Source: Piezodorus guildinii (lineage: Eukaryota; Arthropoda; Insecta; Hemiptera; Pentatomidae). From it: 64,000 bases of DNA. The notes under the pieces are model-generated. The model saw nothing but the letters and a program-made list of their open reading frames with translations. It did no database searches and was not told the origin of the DNA. Shown one piece after another: positions 50,041-62,382 of the stretch; position 1 is the first letter of the stretch; each line of letters opens with the position of its first letter. A program made the position numbers and the translations under genes. The stretch spans positions 87,217,169 to 87,281,168 of the forward strand of contig CM041292.1 of assembly GCA_023052935.1 (NCBI GenBank). The letters are read 5' to 3'.

Positions 50041-52710
50041 GATACAAAGTTAAAAAAGGTAATTCGTCATCTTCATGTGTTTTTTTCACGATTTTTAAGG
50101 TTTTGCATATCACCAAACACTAAAATGAAGATCGAGCATTTAAAATTGATTTGTGTTAACTTCGGTATGTTCCTTTAGGAGTCCTTACGGTTTTAGTGAA
50201 AATACTACCTTGGAGAGATCTTGTTAGTTCTTCTTAACTGAACTTTTTTTTTTTTTTGCTACTATCATAGTTTGTTTCATTACTATTATTTTTAAAGTTT
50301 ATTTTTTCTAGACAAAGTTGCCAAAGGTTTGTCCTGTGTCGTTTGTAAAGTGGTGACACGTCGGTATAATTTATTGTTTTTAATATTAGGCGCATTTTAA
50401 TGGTGTTTTTCTAATCTGAGAGTTGAGTGCTTGTTAAAAGGTGTTGTCATTGTATAATTTACACTTGATTCATTCACCTTGTGTTGATTAAATGATTCAT
50501 CTATAAGAATTGTATCTAAGCTGGCACCCAGTTCCCTTAGTTGGCTGACATGACTTTTAGAGCAGACAATGTCTGATGTAAGTAGGTTGTTCTGAGGTGA
50601 TTGCACTTGATTGGGTATTAATGACGATTGATACAGAACATCGGAATCCAACGAATGAGCTACCTGATATCAGACGACTTATATTTGAAACAGTATACTG
50701 AGATGTGCCATGTAATTAGATTGTTATCTGAAAGATTTGGCACCGTTGAAATGAGCAAATCGTTGCCAAACCTTTTCGAATTTTGTCGTATATAATATTT
50801 TAATAGCAGTCAATAGTTTGATTTATCCAACCCCGTAATATGTCCATATTATCGGTTATGGTGCTGTGGATAGTGGATATTAAGATTAATGTTTTCTAAT
50901 GTGGGTAAAGATACGTCTACCTAGATCTTTTATTATTTGAACTATATTAACTAACTATGATATAAAAGTTTCTTGAATTATCCATTCCTCTGTAGGTGCT
51001 AAATTAAATTATAAGATATTTCTAATCAATAAGAAACAATTCCAAAGTTAAAAAATCGTTCTTTTCCAACGTTAATGGGTTTTTGGGTTGAGGGCCATGT
51101 TTTATTAAGCGTCTTCTTATTGCATCTGAAAACTTTCCTGTAATTTCGCGACCATCACGTAATCAGCAGAGGTAGTAGTACATTATGTAATAGCCTTTTC
51201 AGAACAATCGCGTTTTTTGTTTTTCTATAAAAATGGATCCTTTAGTCATGAAGTAAAATAATGATCTATAATTCGGTTACCTTGCTGGAACAAAAGTCAC
51301 AGGCTGATTCATTTTCAACGTTGTTGATTAATTATTTATGGTTATTATTCAAACAAAAGCAGATAGTTATATATCTCATATAGATGCAAAGGAAACCCAC
51401 CAAACATTAAATCCGTAATACTTATTAACATTAACGTGTGGTCCTAGGATTCTAATCTGCGGCTGGGTGGTTGAATATATTGTGGACCGACCAATAAGGG
51501 TGCCACTAATTAATCAGTGAATTATGTTAATTTTTATTTTACTTTTAATAAAGCTATCTGATTATTATTGACTATAACCATTGTTCATCCACATATTACG
51601 AAATAAATCAACAAAATGTATTATGCTGTTAACTGTCAATGATGCGTATTGTTTAAATCGAATAGCTCGAAAAATAGTAGGTTGACATTCAAGGGTCATT
51701 TCAAGTTGGCGATTTTTCAAATCGATTCAATATATTAAGTTATTTTCGCAGTGGCTTGATAAAGGTTTAAAACATTATTGGAATATTTTAAGGATTATAT
51801 AATCACGAAGCAATTTTTTAAATTGCTGTACTCTCCAAATCCTATTTAGCTTGTGATGTAGTGTCGTTTGCGACCTAAAATAAGTAGACAGGACAGGAAG
51901 CAATATGGCGGCGGTACAGCGTTAATAATAGAAAAGGACATTAAAAACCAGCGTGTCTCCGAACTGGAAATAATTGAGTTTTAAATGTTCGATTTAGTAA
52001 TATTTTGTTAAATAGAGCATTTTTGTTTAACATATATATTTGGCAGTTACATCGTTATTGTTGAAATCGTTTAACAATGCCACGTTACGTGTAAATAAAT
52101 TAAACATTTATCTTTAAGTCTTTTGTCGGAGGTTACAGCACGCTATACTCGTATGCTGATGGTTTGTGATAAGTAAGTGCTGTTAGTAACTTAGAAGTCC
52201 CTGTTGTGAAAATATATAAAAATATATAAATAAATATATACAATATGTATTTAATGCGGTTAAAATAAGCCTCAATTAAAATACTTACCAACCCCCCTTA
52301 TCTACCATTATCGTGAGACGGCTATTAAAACAAACTATCGCCGTGTAGCGTACCCAGTTGTTGTTCCTTACCATCAAAAAAATTTGCTTAGCTCAATAGA
52401 CAATGTTTATCAAGTACAAAACCTGTTGAAGTCCGCCTATTTACAATTGAGTTTACTTGTGTGCATTTATATGCAAATTATTACACAATGGTTTATTATT
52501 TCCAAATAACAATATTATGGTATAACTGTGTATATGGCTGTTGATAGGCAGTTAAGTAATATGAAAAGCACTAATTCAAAGCATCTATCATAACACTACC
52601 ACTGATTTCAAAACGCAATATTTAAGCTAGTTGTTAACCAAATTCAATGATTCTTTTTTCATTTGTTCCAAAAAAATGTTGGTATTTAGGCATTTATTTA
52701 TTAGGAGACA
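50041..52710 (+). other. MYPT intron, mostly unique-looking
   Basis: AT-rich with small chance frames. A locally GC-richer stretch near 51880-51960 contains AATATGGCGGCGG (51903-51915), similar to the YY1-type core promoter motif; a role is not established. Confidence 0.3.
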
Positions 52711-53967
52711 CGGATTTTTTTTTATTCGTTATTCGGATTCTATGCATCTTGAAACGTAAGCTCTCAAATCTTGAGCAGTGTTATTTTTATTTATTTTTTT
52801 TATAGTCGATTACAAAGGTTGATTATTGAAAATAATAAACCAAAAGCATTTATACAGGACTGCGTTACTATTTCCTTTTCTTTTTTTTCGATTTTCATTC
52901 AAATAATTCAAATTAAATTCCCTGATTCCAGAAAACCTTACATTTTATCTTTATCATCAATAATAACCGAGTTATCAGGTAATCACATCTCTAATAAGTT
53001 GTGACTTGACCTTATGACATGATTTTTTAAATTTTTATTTATTTTTCTTCCACTTTGTTCATCGCGTTGTCTTGATCACATTTTTTTCGATTTTTATCTA
53101 GCTTCAATAATAACCGATTTTTGATGTAATTATATCTATTATAATTTATCACTTAATTAGACATATTAATTTTTTTTTTTTTATTAATCGCGCTTTACTG
53201 ATTCTAAAACTCAGTACAGAAATTAGGCAAAATTTAGGACACCCATTGTAGCATCGTCCGATTAGCCATAGTAGCATAAAGTGACGTTAAATAAATAAAC
53301 AAACAATAATATATATAAAAGCGAGATTTCAATTTGTTTTTCCTTTTTCCTATTTTTTTTTTTTTTATTTTTGTTTATCGCGCTTTACTGATTCTAAAAC
53401 TCTATACACACCTTTCTCTATCTTCAAAAATAACTGAGTTATAAGCCTATATGTAAGCGAGATTACAATTTTTTCCTTTTTTTTTTTTTTTTTTTTTTTA
53501 TTTTGTTTGTTTATCGCGCCTTACTGATTCTAAAATTTACACACACTTTTCTCAATCTTCAAAAATAACTGAGTTGTAAGCGTATTTATGTGAAAATTAT
53601 GAATATTTCTCTTTTTTTTCACTTTTATAAAATTATTCGCGGTTTTTTTGGTTAAAAAACATTAATAAATTTTTTTTTATCTTCAAAATAACTGAGTTGT
53701 TGAATAAAATACTCTTAATCGACCGCTATTTGAAAACTAACCAGCTGATATCAACGTCTAGGTGTTAAGGTCGTCATTTCAAAAAAATAATCCAGTATTT
53801 TCGGAGAAATGCCGCGGACGGCGGACGAACGATTTTTTTTTTTTATTCATTATTCGGATTCTTCGAATCTTGATACGTAAGCTCTCAAATTTGGAGCAGA
53901 GGTTATTTTATTTATTTTTTTTTTTGGTCGATTACAAAGGTTGATTATTGAAAATAATAAACCAAAA
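52711..53967 (+). repeat. Imperfect tandem array bounded by ~137-bp direct repeats
   Basis: Copies at 52711-52846 and 53830-53967 share CGGATTTTTTTTT, ATTCGGATTCT, ACGTAAGCTCTCAAAT, GAGCAG and GGTTGATTATTGAAAATAAT in order. Between them several 130-190 bp units repeat TATCGCGCTTTACTGATTC, then TATCTTCAAAAATAACTGAG, then a long T tract. A SINE A tail interrupts the array at 53226-53308. The outer repeats could be LTRs or edge units of the array. Confidence 0.6.
53226..53308 (+). repeat. SINE family A, 5'-truncated
   Basis: It holds only the 3' part of SINE A: TAGGCAAAATTTAGGAC, CATTGTAGCATCGTCCGATT, GACGTTAAATAAATAAAC. It is inserted in the tandem array. Confidence 0.75.
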
Positions 53968-54795
53968 ATAATTTAAGACCAGTATTATGGAATCCTTATT
54001 GACCTGAAGACTGTAGATTACATAAAAAGTGTAATAGAATTCATTAGATGAATGATTTATTCATCAAGTAGTTAAAGAAAAGAGATTGCACTCATGGAGA
54101 AAATATTGTTAGTTGATAACCCAGCAACCTTGAACTTATAAATACTGAGGAATAAAACTTCAGTAATTATTGGCTGTTACTTTGAAGCTTAACAGTAAAA
54201 GTAAGTAACAACTGTTAAGTTTCATTATTTTTATTAAAAAACAAATTAGTTACATTGCTTTATTCCGAAACTGCTTGTACTGACGGGTGATTTTATTAGT
54301 TATAGTTCTTATTATTTACGATCCTCAATATATTTCGAAAATATATCAACGACACCTGTTAGTCCTATTTTATCTTGCGTGTCTATAACAGAACAATAGG
54401 AAAGTAATCAAACCAAAGTAGTCATTTATTAGTTATCTATTGCAAGACTTTGATGATATATATTATTAATATTCTGATAAAACAGCAGTTCTAGAAAAAC
54501 AATGTAAACTAAAACCTGTAACTGAGCGATTTAAATATTTTTACTATAGCTGACAAGAGGAATGTTCGATAAATTTATTGTACAAATATTTGCGGTAAGT
54601 TTGTATATGTGTACGCAAGTTACTACTTACGTTTTAAGTTGTGTTTTTGTCCTACATGAGTTTGCGAACTGTCCTGTATATGTCATATTCCAAAAAAAAA
54701 ATTTCCTCTGATTAATGATGGGCTTATGAATTATATCAGAATTTATTCCGTTCTAATGTAAATTCTCTGTTATTAAATATTTCAGAAGTACAATA

Positions 54796-55270
54796 TTGGG
54801 TTGTCCTAAAAGTTCGTAGAAATTTTAAAAATAAAATTTACCTTTTATTTCTTCTACTAAAATGAATCACAAAGCTAATGATTATTTTTATGCCTTTAAT
54901 TCTCATGGAATTAATTAAGTTTACACGCTGAATTCGTCTTTATTAGGGCTCTGTAGCGTAGTTAATTGCAAAACAACATAAGTGACGATTCAGTTCATTT
55001 TTATGTTCATTTATTATCATGCTGTTCTTTTTTGAAAAAGGGAAAACACAGCCCAAACTGCGAGAAAGATTCGTGCCGTGTATGTCAGCGATTCAATTGC
55101 TGATATCACGGTTCAGAAGTGGTTTTCGCGGTTTAGATCCGAGATTTCAATTTGGAAGACCAACCCGGGCTGGCCGGAGTTCAACTTTGACATCGTGGAT
55201 ATTATGACGGCATCGCAATGAATTACTGCCGTGAGGTAGCTGCGGAGTTAAGAGCCGCAAATCGGCCATT
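54796..55270 (+). mobile_element. Mariner-family transposon, 5' fragment
   Basis: A TA at 54794-54795 is followed by TTGGGTTGTCCTAAAAGTTC, a typical mariner terminal repeat. About 220 bp further, frame-shifted coding islands match the mariner transposase N-terminal DNA-binding region (FEKGKTQPKLRERF, FRSGF, FGRPTRAGRS). The catalytic part and right end are missing, so this is a truncated relic. Confidence 0.75.
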
Positions 55271-55514
55271 ATTGATTGTAAACTTTTAAATAAGATACTT
55301 GTAATAATATTATCAAGGTTCGTTAATAATAAACTTTGTACCGATTTAAATATTTCAATGATTAGTGAATTCAAACCTACCACAGACGTTTGTATTGAAA
55401 AGTGGCTTTAGCATTTCTTCCTGACTGGGAAAAACAACAGATGACTGTTTTTCCGAGTAAAGAGAAATTGAGTTTGTAGAAGAACAGGCGGATTTATTAA
55501 GTTCACTATAAGTA

Positions 55515-55710
55515 CTGTATAATAAGTAAGCGACTTTCACTTACCTCCGTTTTAAAAATTGATTAAAGAATTTTCAAATATAGTTAAAGATAAAAATGAG
55601 TGAAACCATTAAAAAATTAATTCAATTGAATTTCTACAGAAACGTGTGTTTTATTAAAACAAATTTCATCATTATTATCTAAAATAATCAGTTAGTTTAA
55701 TCAGCTTTTC
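55515..55710 (+). repeat. Helitron-like repeat, second copy
   Basis: Shares GCGACTTTCACTTACCTCC, AATTGATTAAAGAATTTTCAA, GATAAAAATGAGTGAAAC and ACGTGTGTTTTATTAAAA with the copy at 21174-21800. Confidence 0.55.
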
Positions 55711-55964
55711 ATCACTATTTATTAACTTTTACAAGCTTGTGTATAAGATAATATTTTTTCTAAAACATTAGCTTTCCAATGTATATTATATATGTATATT
55801 ACTGTTCTTATGTTCAAAAACTAAAAATTGCATTAAAAAATATGTTTTCAGTTTCCTCTTTTAGTTAGATAATATCGAATTTGTTCAACTTATATATTTA
55901 TTATTTGTTTTTCATCAGGGTAAAAGATAATATGTTGTTTAATTTATTAAGAATCTACAAAATT

Positions 55965-56402
55965 AAAGGTACTTTAGAGGTAGAAAATTTAAAATATCGG
56001 ATTTAAGACCTGTCAGACTTTTTCAATTTAGAATAAACCTACATGATGTTAAAGCCCATTAAATTATACATCGATATAGCGAGTTTAATCAAAATCGTTT
56101 GATCCGTTTTTGAGAAAAACGTAGAAAGGTGCAAAATGCATAGGGATAAAGTGTCTCTTCTGGTTAGCTAATTGTGATGAAAAATTTTCTGTAACATCTC
56201 GGGCGCTTAGTTGTCCTAAATATGAAATTTCAGTTTCATAGGACTTTTCGTTTACCCCGCTGGAATTACCAAACCACAGAACCTTTTTGAGGGACTTGGT
56301 TATTTGGACTCAAGGGACCCTAAAATGTGTATTTCCGTTGAAAACTGGAATTCCAAATTTTCACGATCGCAATAATTGAGGCGTTGATTTCCAAAAGGTA
56401 CT
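55965..56402. repeat. Inverted dispersed repeat, left copy (partner 60055-60440)
   Basis: It contains GCCCATTAAATT, ACATCGATATAGCGAGT, GGTTAGCTAATTGTG, GACTTGGTTATTTGGACTC and AAATTTTCACGATCGCAA. The same sentences occur in inverted order at 60055-60440. Its right end (GGCGTTGATTTCCAAAAGGTAC, 56381-56402) is repeated inverted at 56734-56760, giving a second smaller inverted repeat. The element class is not known. Confidence 0.65.
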
Positions 56403-57172
56403 ATATCCATTCTAGGTAAATTTTGCAGGAAGCACGAAAATCTTATATTCCTATATTATTAACTAGCTAATTGTGGTATTTTTGCATTAAAATTTAGAAT
56501 TATTTTTTACTATAATAATAACATCAGATTAAAGTTATGAAATGAATTTTTTTAGAATGATTTGGAACGAAAATAAATGCGTAATTAATACCTTTAGAAA
56601 ATTACCGCATTTCTAAATCATGTTTTTTAAGGACTTGAGAATTCATTAGATAAAATCAAATAGAAGATTTAGATAAAACTAAATTATTAGAATACAAATA
56701 TGTAAAAAAATCAATTTCGTAAAAAATGTCCTTTAGTACCTTTTGGAAATCAACGTCTCAATTTTCCTTATTATATATTTCATAAGTGAAAGTAAAAATG
56801 ATATACTGGTAAAATTTATTTTTAATCATCATATGCACATTTGAATATTGATACATACGTAATTTTTTTCTTATTTTATTTATTTTTTTAACATATTTTA
56901 CATTAAATTTTGAATATTGAAAATGCCTGCAAATTTCCAATCCGAGAAACACCTACAAGCTGTTGTGTCAAAAAAGTCATATTTTTGAGGGTGAAATAAA
57001 CTACACCAATAAAAAGTATAGACTCCCAGCCAAAAGGCATTCATGTAAATTTACTCGGATATTTCTCAGTGGAGAGCGTGTAAGACATAAATGTCAGTTA
57101 TAATGAACATATTTGAATCATTCAGTGACAGGTTTATATTTACCTTGGTTTTCTAACAAAACTGTTTAATCG

Positions 57173-57368
57173 AGGGCGGAGTGTCCGAGCAGGCTAAGGT
57201 GCGTGAGCCTCACGCCTTGTCTGACAATCTGATGATGAACGAACTTTAGAGACAATAAAATAATTACCGTTTCGCAGTGCCGGGGCCATATATCTCTGGT
57301 ATGGCCACCTGACCCTATAAAACCTCCGTGTAGCCTAAAAAGGCGAAGTAAGGAAATAAAGACTGCTG
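57173..57368 (+). repeat. SINE family B (tRNA-derived)
   Basis: The tRNA-like head GGGCGGAGTGTCCGAGCAGG with a box A-like GTGTCCGAGCAGGCTAAGG leads into a body ending AACCTCCGTGTAGCCTAAAA and GGCGAAGTAAGGAAATAAA. The 3' end matches the copies at 60873-61076 and 62790-62866. Confidence 0.65.
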
Positions 57369-58260
57369 TTTAATTAAAATATCAATCATAATCTTGTGAG
57401 TACTTCTAATATAATAGAGCTTGAATGATTCTAGTGTTAAACAATTAGTTTACTACTGTGGTTCATTAATGAATGTCATCTGCTACAGGAACTATGAGAA
57501 AAATAACAATGAAATAAATAAGTGAAAAAAAATAACTAAAAAAAAAAAGGAAAGAAAAATGAATAAGAAAAACAAATTTTAAAAAAAGGAAGGAAAAAGA
57601 ATAAGAAAAAAAAATTGGATTAAATTATTTTTTTAACAATTGATTTTTAAAACAAAAATGTTTGTGTTTTAGTTTCGTATTAGTGTGCTCATTTAAGTGT
57701 TTATTTTGTGTTTTATTATTTTAAACTTGTTAAAAAAAAATCTGTTAATCCTTAACCCTTCGCTCCTCAAATAACTAACTTCTAATATAAATTTTTATTA
57801 GAAAATAAATTTCAACCCTCTTAATCCTTCAAGTACGTTAAACCTCTATAAATACCACTAATAGATCAGTTCAGTTAATTAATCTCTTAGAAGTATTATG
57901 AATATTTAATTGGTCTTGTTTCGCCTTATCGTTTGTCAGAAATGTCCCTGTGGACCGGTATACTGTTGTACAAGCCTGTTTTAGTATAATGATCCCGAAA
58001 CATTTTCTTTCTTTCTTTATATTTTTTTATTTACTTAACCCTTCACAAAACGACGTGTTTGTTGACCTTAAAATTTCATCATGGCTGTTCTAGGGTGACT
58101 GATATTCATGTATTCTGCCTGGCATTAAAGTATTTTCGTTCTACATGAATAAAAACTTACTTCAAATAAGCCATGTTTTTGGCTTCAGTACTGACCTACT
58201 TTGCAGGAATTTTCTTTATATATATATATATATATATATTATATGCACAATTTTATTTAT

Positions 58261-58297
58261 GCAACGTTTCGAGAATATATTGTTCTCATAATCATGC
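58261..58297 (-). ncRNA. Hammerhead-like relic, Penelope type
   Basis: The minus-strand RNA reads AUGAUUA, U, a stem GAGAA/UUCUC, then GAAAC and GUU, followed by GCAUAAAUAAAAUU. It has the same layout as 16501-16540, including the extra U before stem II, but the first core box is altered at two positions. A long TA run lies beside it at 58216-58241. Confidence 0.45.
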
Positions 58298-58399
58298 ATG
58301 GGTGCCGTGTGTTGATCTGATTGTTTATTTCTTGACTGAAACCTCTGAACAGTAGAAAACTTTAAATTATCAACAGTCGAGAACTGATCAAACAAAATA

Positions 58400-59270
58400 T
58401 ATATGGGTCAATCCATTCAAAATCGTCCAGACCTTGTCGCTTGACATTTTTGATTTTCGTGATTTTTTGACCATTATTCTCTATCCTTTGGCGAATCTAA
58501 AACCATACATAAATATTTTTTCTAGCCAATACTTCCAAGCGTTGCAGCCGTTTTAAGTCAGCTTCACGGACAAAAACATGTGATGGAAAAATCTTTCTAA
58601 TTTCTGTAACTTTTTAGATATCAAATAAAAAAAAAATTAACAATGATATAACATGCTTACATGTTTTGTATTTTTTGTCCTAATGACTTATTTCCTAAAT
58701 ACTGAAGAAAGTTGTCTAACAAATTGTCGAAAATAACTACTCTTATAAAACGAGACTTTTAGCGAGATAAAAGTATATTACGGAAAAGAGACTCGCCTTT
58801 TATTATTTTTTCTTTATAGATTATTCATTGTACTACTTGCTGTAAAAATTTCAATCTTGAGAACATAATCCTTTTTTGTATATACATTTTCGAAATTAGC
58901 AAAAATTCATTTTTCGCGATGTTTACGCGGAAATATCTCGAAAGGGACTGAGTGAAAAATTATGAAACTTATACAGATTACTCATCTATAAGATGAGTTT
59001 AAGTGATGTAAATTTGGTCTTTGAGACTAAGCTGGTTCCGGAGTTATAAAATTCCCTTAACTGTTTAGATAACGATTTCTTTAAAAAATATTAACTCCGG
59101 TAATTTTGCATATTTAAGAACCAAACAAAAACTAGATTGATAATGATAGTATTTTGTATAATTTTACTTCGTACAAACTATTACTTAAGTAGCCAAGAAA
59201 ATGGCTTAAAATCAGGAATAATTACATCAACTGAAATCTTTGGCGCGCTATGACAAAGGAGGTATATATA
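58400..59270 (+). other. MYPT intron segment, unclassified repeat-like sequence
   Basis: Starts TGGGTCAATCCATTCAAAAT and shows ordered, moderately complex sequence with CGAAAGGGACTGAGTG and TTCCGGAGTTATAAAATTCC. It has the look of an insect dispersed repeat, but there is no second copy in the window and no open frame. Confidence 0.25.
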
Positions 59271-59275
59271 AATAA

Positions 59276-59279
59276 ATAA

Positions 59280-59332
<53 letters not shown>
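59276..59332. repeat. (TA)n microsatellite
   Basis: About 40 bp of TA dinucleotides flanked by AAATAAATAAATA on both sides. Confidence 0.85.
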
Positions 59333-59335
<3 letters not shown>

Positions 59336-59415
59336 TATTGTACCTTTCTCTTTAACCCATCACACTCGTATGTTGTAGGTCTCATGTTACCCACTTATAA
59401 AGTGGCGGGTTAAAG

Positions 59416-59700
59416 ATGCTCTCTCCCTCTCTTCGCAGAAAATATTTCTTAGGATCATACTTCACAAAACCATTAACTCCCGACATCCACATTCTACTTC
59501 AATTTAAATCCTCAGTTCACTCACTTGAAACAAAATCATGCCATTCTTCCCACAGAACTAAAACTTTTAATCGTTCTTTTATTATCCACTCTACTAACCT
59601 CTGGAATTATCTACTGTTATGCTGTTTCTTTATTCTCATTCAAATCCCAACTTTGCCAATACCTTCTTTCATCCCTAACAGACACTCAGAAATTGTGATT
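59416..59700 (+). mobile_element. LINE C-terminal fragment
   Basis: The open frame holds HSLETKSCHSSHRTKTFNRSF and STNLWNYLL, which fit the pattern near the C-terminus of many non-LTR reverse transcriptases (Arg/Thr-rich block, then LWN-x-LP). No palm domain is present. The call rests on this short pattern. Confidence 0.45.
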
Positions 59701-60054
59701 TTTTACTTTTATATGTCAAAATTTGAACCAATTAAATAATTGTTTACTTCCCAAATTTAAATTTTGTTCGTAGATTCATTTATTTTTTTGTTCGTTGAAC
59801 ACTATTGTCATTAAAAGATTTTTTAAAAAAAATTTTTGTAGTATAATATTTTTGTGTTGTATATTAGCATTAGAGAAGAAAAAAGTCTCTCAACTGTAAA
59901 TAATAATTAATTATGATACTTTGAAATGTCTGCTGGCCAGGTATATTATGTACTTCAATTGTTCACAACTGTTATTCTTAAAAGACCCAGTATATATTTC
60001 TTTTATTTTCACTTTCACTTACCTTACCTATATATGAAGTATTTAGTAAGGGGA

Positions 60055-60440
60055 AAGTATTGCGATCGTGAAAATTTTAGTATTTCAGTTTTCGACGGAA
60101 ATACACGTTTTAGGATCCCCTGAGTCCAAATGACCAAGTCCCGAAAAAATGTGTGTGTGGTAAGTTTAGCGCAAAAACGTAGTCATATTTCACATTCCAC
60201 ATTTAAGACAACTTTACGTTTGGTATGTACAGCAACTTTTTCATCTAAATCGGCTAACCAGAAGGGCCACTTTATACCTTACATTTTGAACCTTTTTACG
60301 ATTCTCATAAGAACGGTCCTAACGATTTTGATTAGACTCGCAATATCGATGTAAAATTTAATGGGCTTTAATCTCATGTAGGAAGTCATCTCAATATTTT
60401 TTCCTCTAAACTACCTTTAATTTTGTACATTCCGAAAGAG
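60055..60440. repeat. Inverted dispersed repeat, right copy (partner 55965-56402)
   Basis: It begins with the inverted form of the left copy's end (TTGCGATCGTGAAAATTTTAG) and ends near CTAAACTACCTTTAATTTTG. It also contains CGATTTTGATTAGACTCGCAA and ATTTAATGGGCTTTAAT. The copies lie about 3.7 kb apart. Confidence 0.65.
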
Positions 60441-60564
60441 TTGGAAAGAGAAAGATTTTAGAAAAAAATATTATATGATACACAAAGTTGTAAAACGTAC
60501 GTGTATTATAAAATGACAAATAGGGAATAAACGTATTACTGATTAGCAATTTAATATAGTTATA

Positions 60565-60785
60565 TTTTTAACCTGTACCTCTACAACCCATGAAGGGTCT
60601 TGGGCTCAGTACATATAGAGATTCGTACTGTTTCTAGGCCAACGGCCATGCAATGAGGTGATTCGGCCGAGATCACACTCAGCCGCCAGGTTTTTCCCCA
60701 TTTATGGGTACCCACTTTATAGAGGCTGGGTCTGCCCCAGGAGGGTCTCCATACCCCAGGATCGCCCCCCGGCTGAAGTAACAGA
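60565..60785. repeat. GC-richer repeat-like block
   Basis: A 220 bp block, much richer in G and C than its surroundings (GGCCAACGGCCATGCAATGAGG, CAGGAGGGTCTCCATACCCC). It has the look of a SINE or LINE 3' end, but no second copy is visible here. Confidence 0.35.
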
Positions 60786-60872
60786 ATAAATAATATTCTG
60801 TCATAACCGGGATTATTTAATCTAAATCATATGTTTCCAACGAAAATGAATACACGTTTTATTAGCGTTTTT

Positions 60873-61076
60873 TTTTGTTCACACCTACCTCGCCTTTAAG
60901 GCTATACGGGAGGTTTCTTGGGCCAGAGGGTGAGGGCGGGGGATAAATGCTGAGATAAAATTCCCCCAGCACCGAGACTCGAACTCGTAATTATTTGGTT
61001 TCACAAGGTTTGGTCATCTGTTGCTAGGGCAGCGCATGTTAAAAACAGCGCTAGCCCACTCAGCTACCCAGCCCCA
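60873..61076 (-). repeat. SINE family B, near full length
   Basis: On the minus strand it begins GGGGCTGGGTAGCTGAGTGG (box A-like), has box B GAGTTCGAGTCTC about 85 bp later, and ends CCTCCCGTATAGCCTTAAAG and GGCGAGGTAGGTGTGAA. Its head is close to tRNA but cannot fold as a functional tRNA gene because of inserted bases. Confidence 0.8.
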
Positions 61077-61140
61077 ATTATTAAAACCAACTTAAAATAT
61101 TTTTCATATTGAAGTATATTTAATAATTTTTAAATTGATT

Positions 61141-61195
61141 TAAACAGTCATGCTAAGTGAAAGTCGTCGTGTGTTGCCCGCACCAGATTTTTTGT
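61141..61195 (-). repeat. Helitron-like repeat, short third copy
   Basis: The minus strand reads AAATCTGGTGCGGGCAACAC, then ACGACTTTCACTTAGC, matching part of 21365-21405. Confidence 0.5.
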
Positions 61196-62044
61196 TTCGT
61201 GGGATGTTATCTATCGATTATTTGCAGAATAATTTTTTTCTGTAATCGTATATATATATATTTATTTTTTCCCTTTCTTTAATAAGTTCAGACCCGTTTT
61301 CATACTTTGTGTGTTTCGAATTCCTCAGTCCCCACTCGTCTCTTTTAGAAGTTGAAACTATAATTAAAACACAATACTACATATCTAGTCAGTTTTAATC
61401 AATATGCTGAATAATTTTTAAAACTTTATTGAGGGAATATATTTATTCACGATGCGAAAAGGTTATGGTAAGAAGCCAACGTATTGTTCTTAAGCCCCGT
61501 GTTCGCACTTGTGGTGTCAGTGCACCAGCCGATAGTATGAATGAACACATCGTCGTTTACATTAGTCAATGAGCCGTCTTCTCTCATTATTCATTATTAA
61601 TGGGAAAATTAAAATGTAGATAATCTTGGGCGTGTCGCACTGATTCTGTTGAGAAACGTTTACACTCTGTGCTCAATTATCGTGAGTGTAAGGATGACAG
61701 TAAATGGTGATATATTCCTTTGAAATTTAACATTAATTCCTTAAATCAACCTAGAAAGCTTTTTATTTTCTGATTCACCTTAACACGATTTTATGAAAAT
61801 AATAAAGAAATATGTTTGATTTTTAAAAGCATAAATATTTGTAAAGTATTCACATTCTTTTATTGGAGTTCTATTTGATAGAATATTATAATCGTCAATT
61901 TTCGATGTGTATTATAATAAAAACTTTACAGATGTCTCAAAGAGTAATATAGGATGATATAAACTATTATATAATTATGAACAGATTAGTTCTAGTTTAC
62001 CGAGTAAATTCTTCATGTTTATTATAGCACTATTCATCAAAAAT

Positions 62045-62125
62045 TAAGACAATTATCTAAGCACTGAAGATGACATCGTAACCGGTAAACTGCCATTGAT
62101 GATGACCGTCATGGAGAGAAAACAT
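62045..62125 (+). other. Possible old Penelope-type motif
   Basis: CTGAAGATGACATCG then TAACCGGTAAAC resembles a decayed CUGAAGA-stem-GAAACCGGU layout seen in Penelope-type hammerhead ends. The core boxes are not intact. Confidence 0.2.
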
Positions 62126-62382
62126 TAAGATGTAACAATAGTCTAGTGCAATATGTCATTGTTGCCAGATCTGTTAATGGCAGAACATAAGGGAGGCAAA
62201 ACAAAAAATATATATGCACATTTATATATTCAAAATCAAGATAATCTCTTAAAAATAAACATTTAAATTTTTTTCTTTCATTAATCCTTGATAGTCATAG
62301 TACGTAGGATTCCATGCAGTTTTAGGGGTTGGTGCTCTTTTTATTTCATTTAATCAAGAAGATAAGTAACTAAAAATGTCCC

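Noticed and set aside
60873..61076. Possible tRNA gene
   Set aside because: Box A- and box B-like parts are present, but the spacing and continuation show a SINE, not a foldable tRNA.
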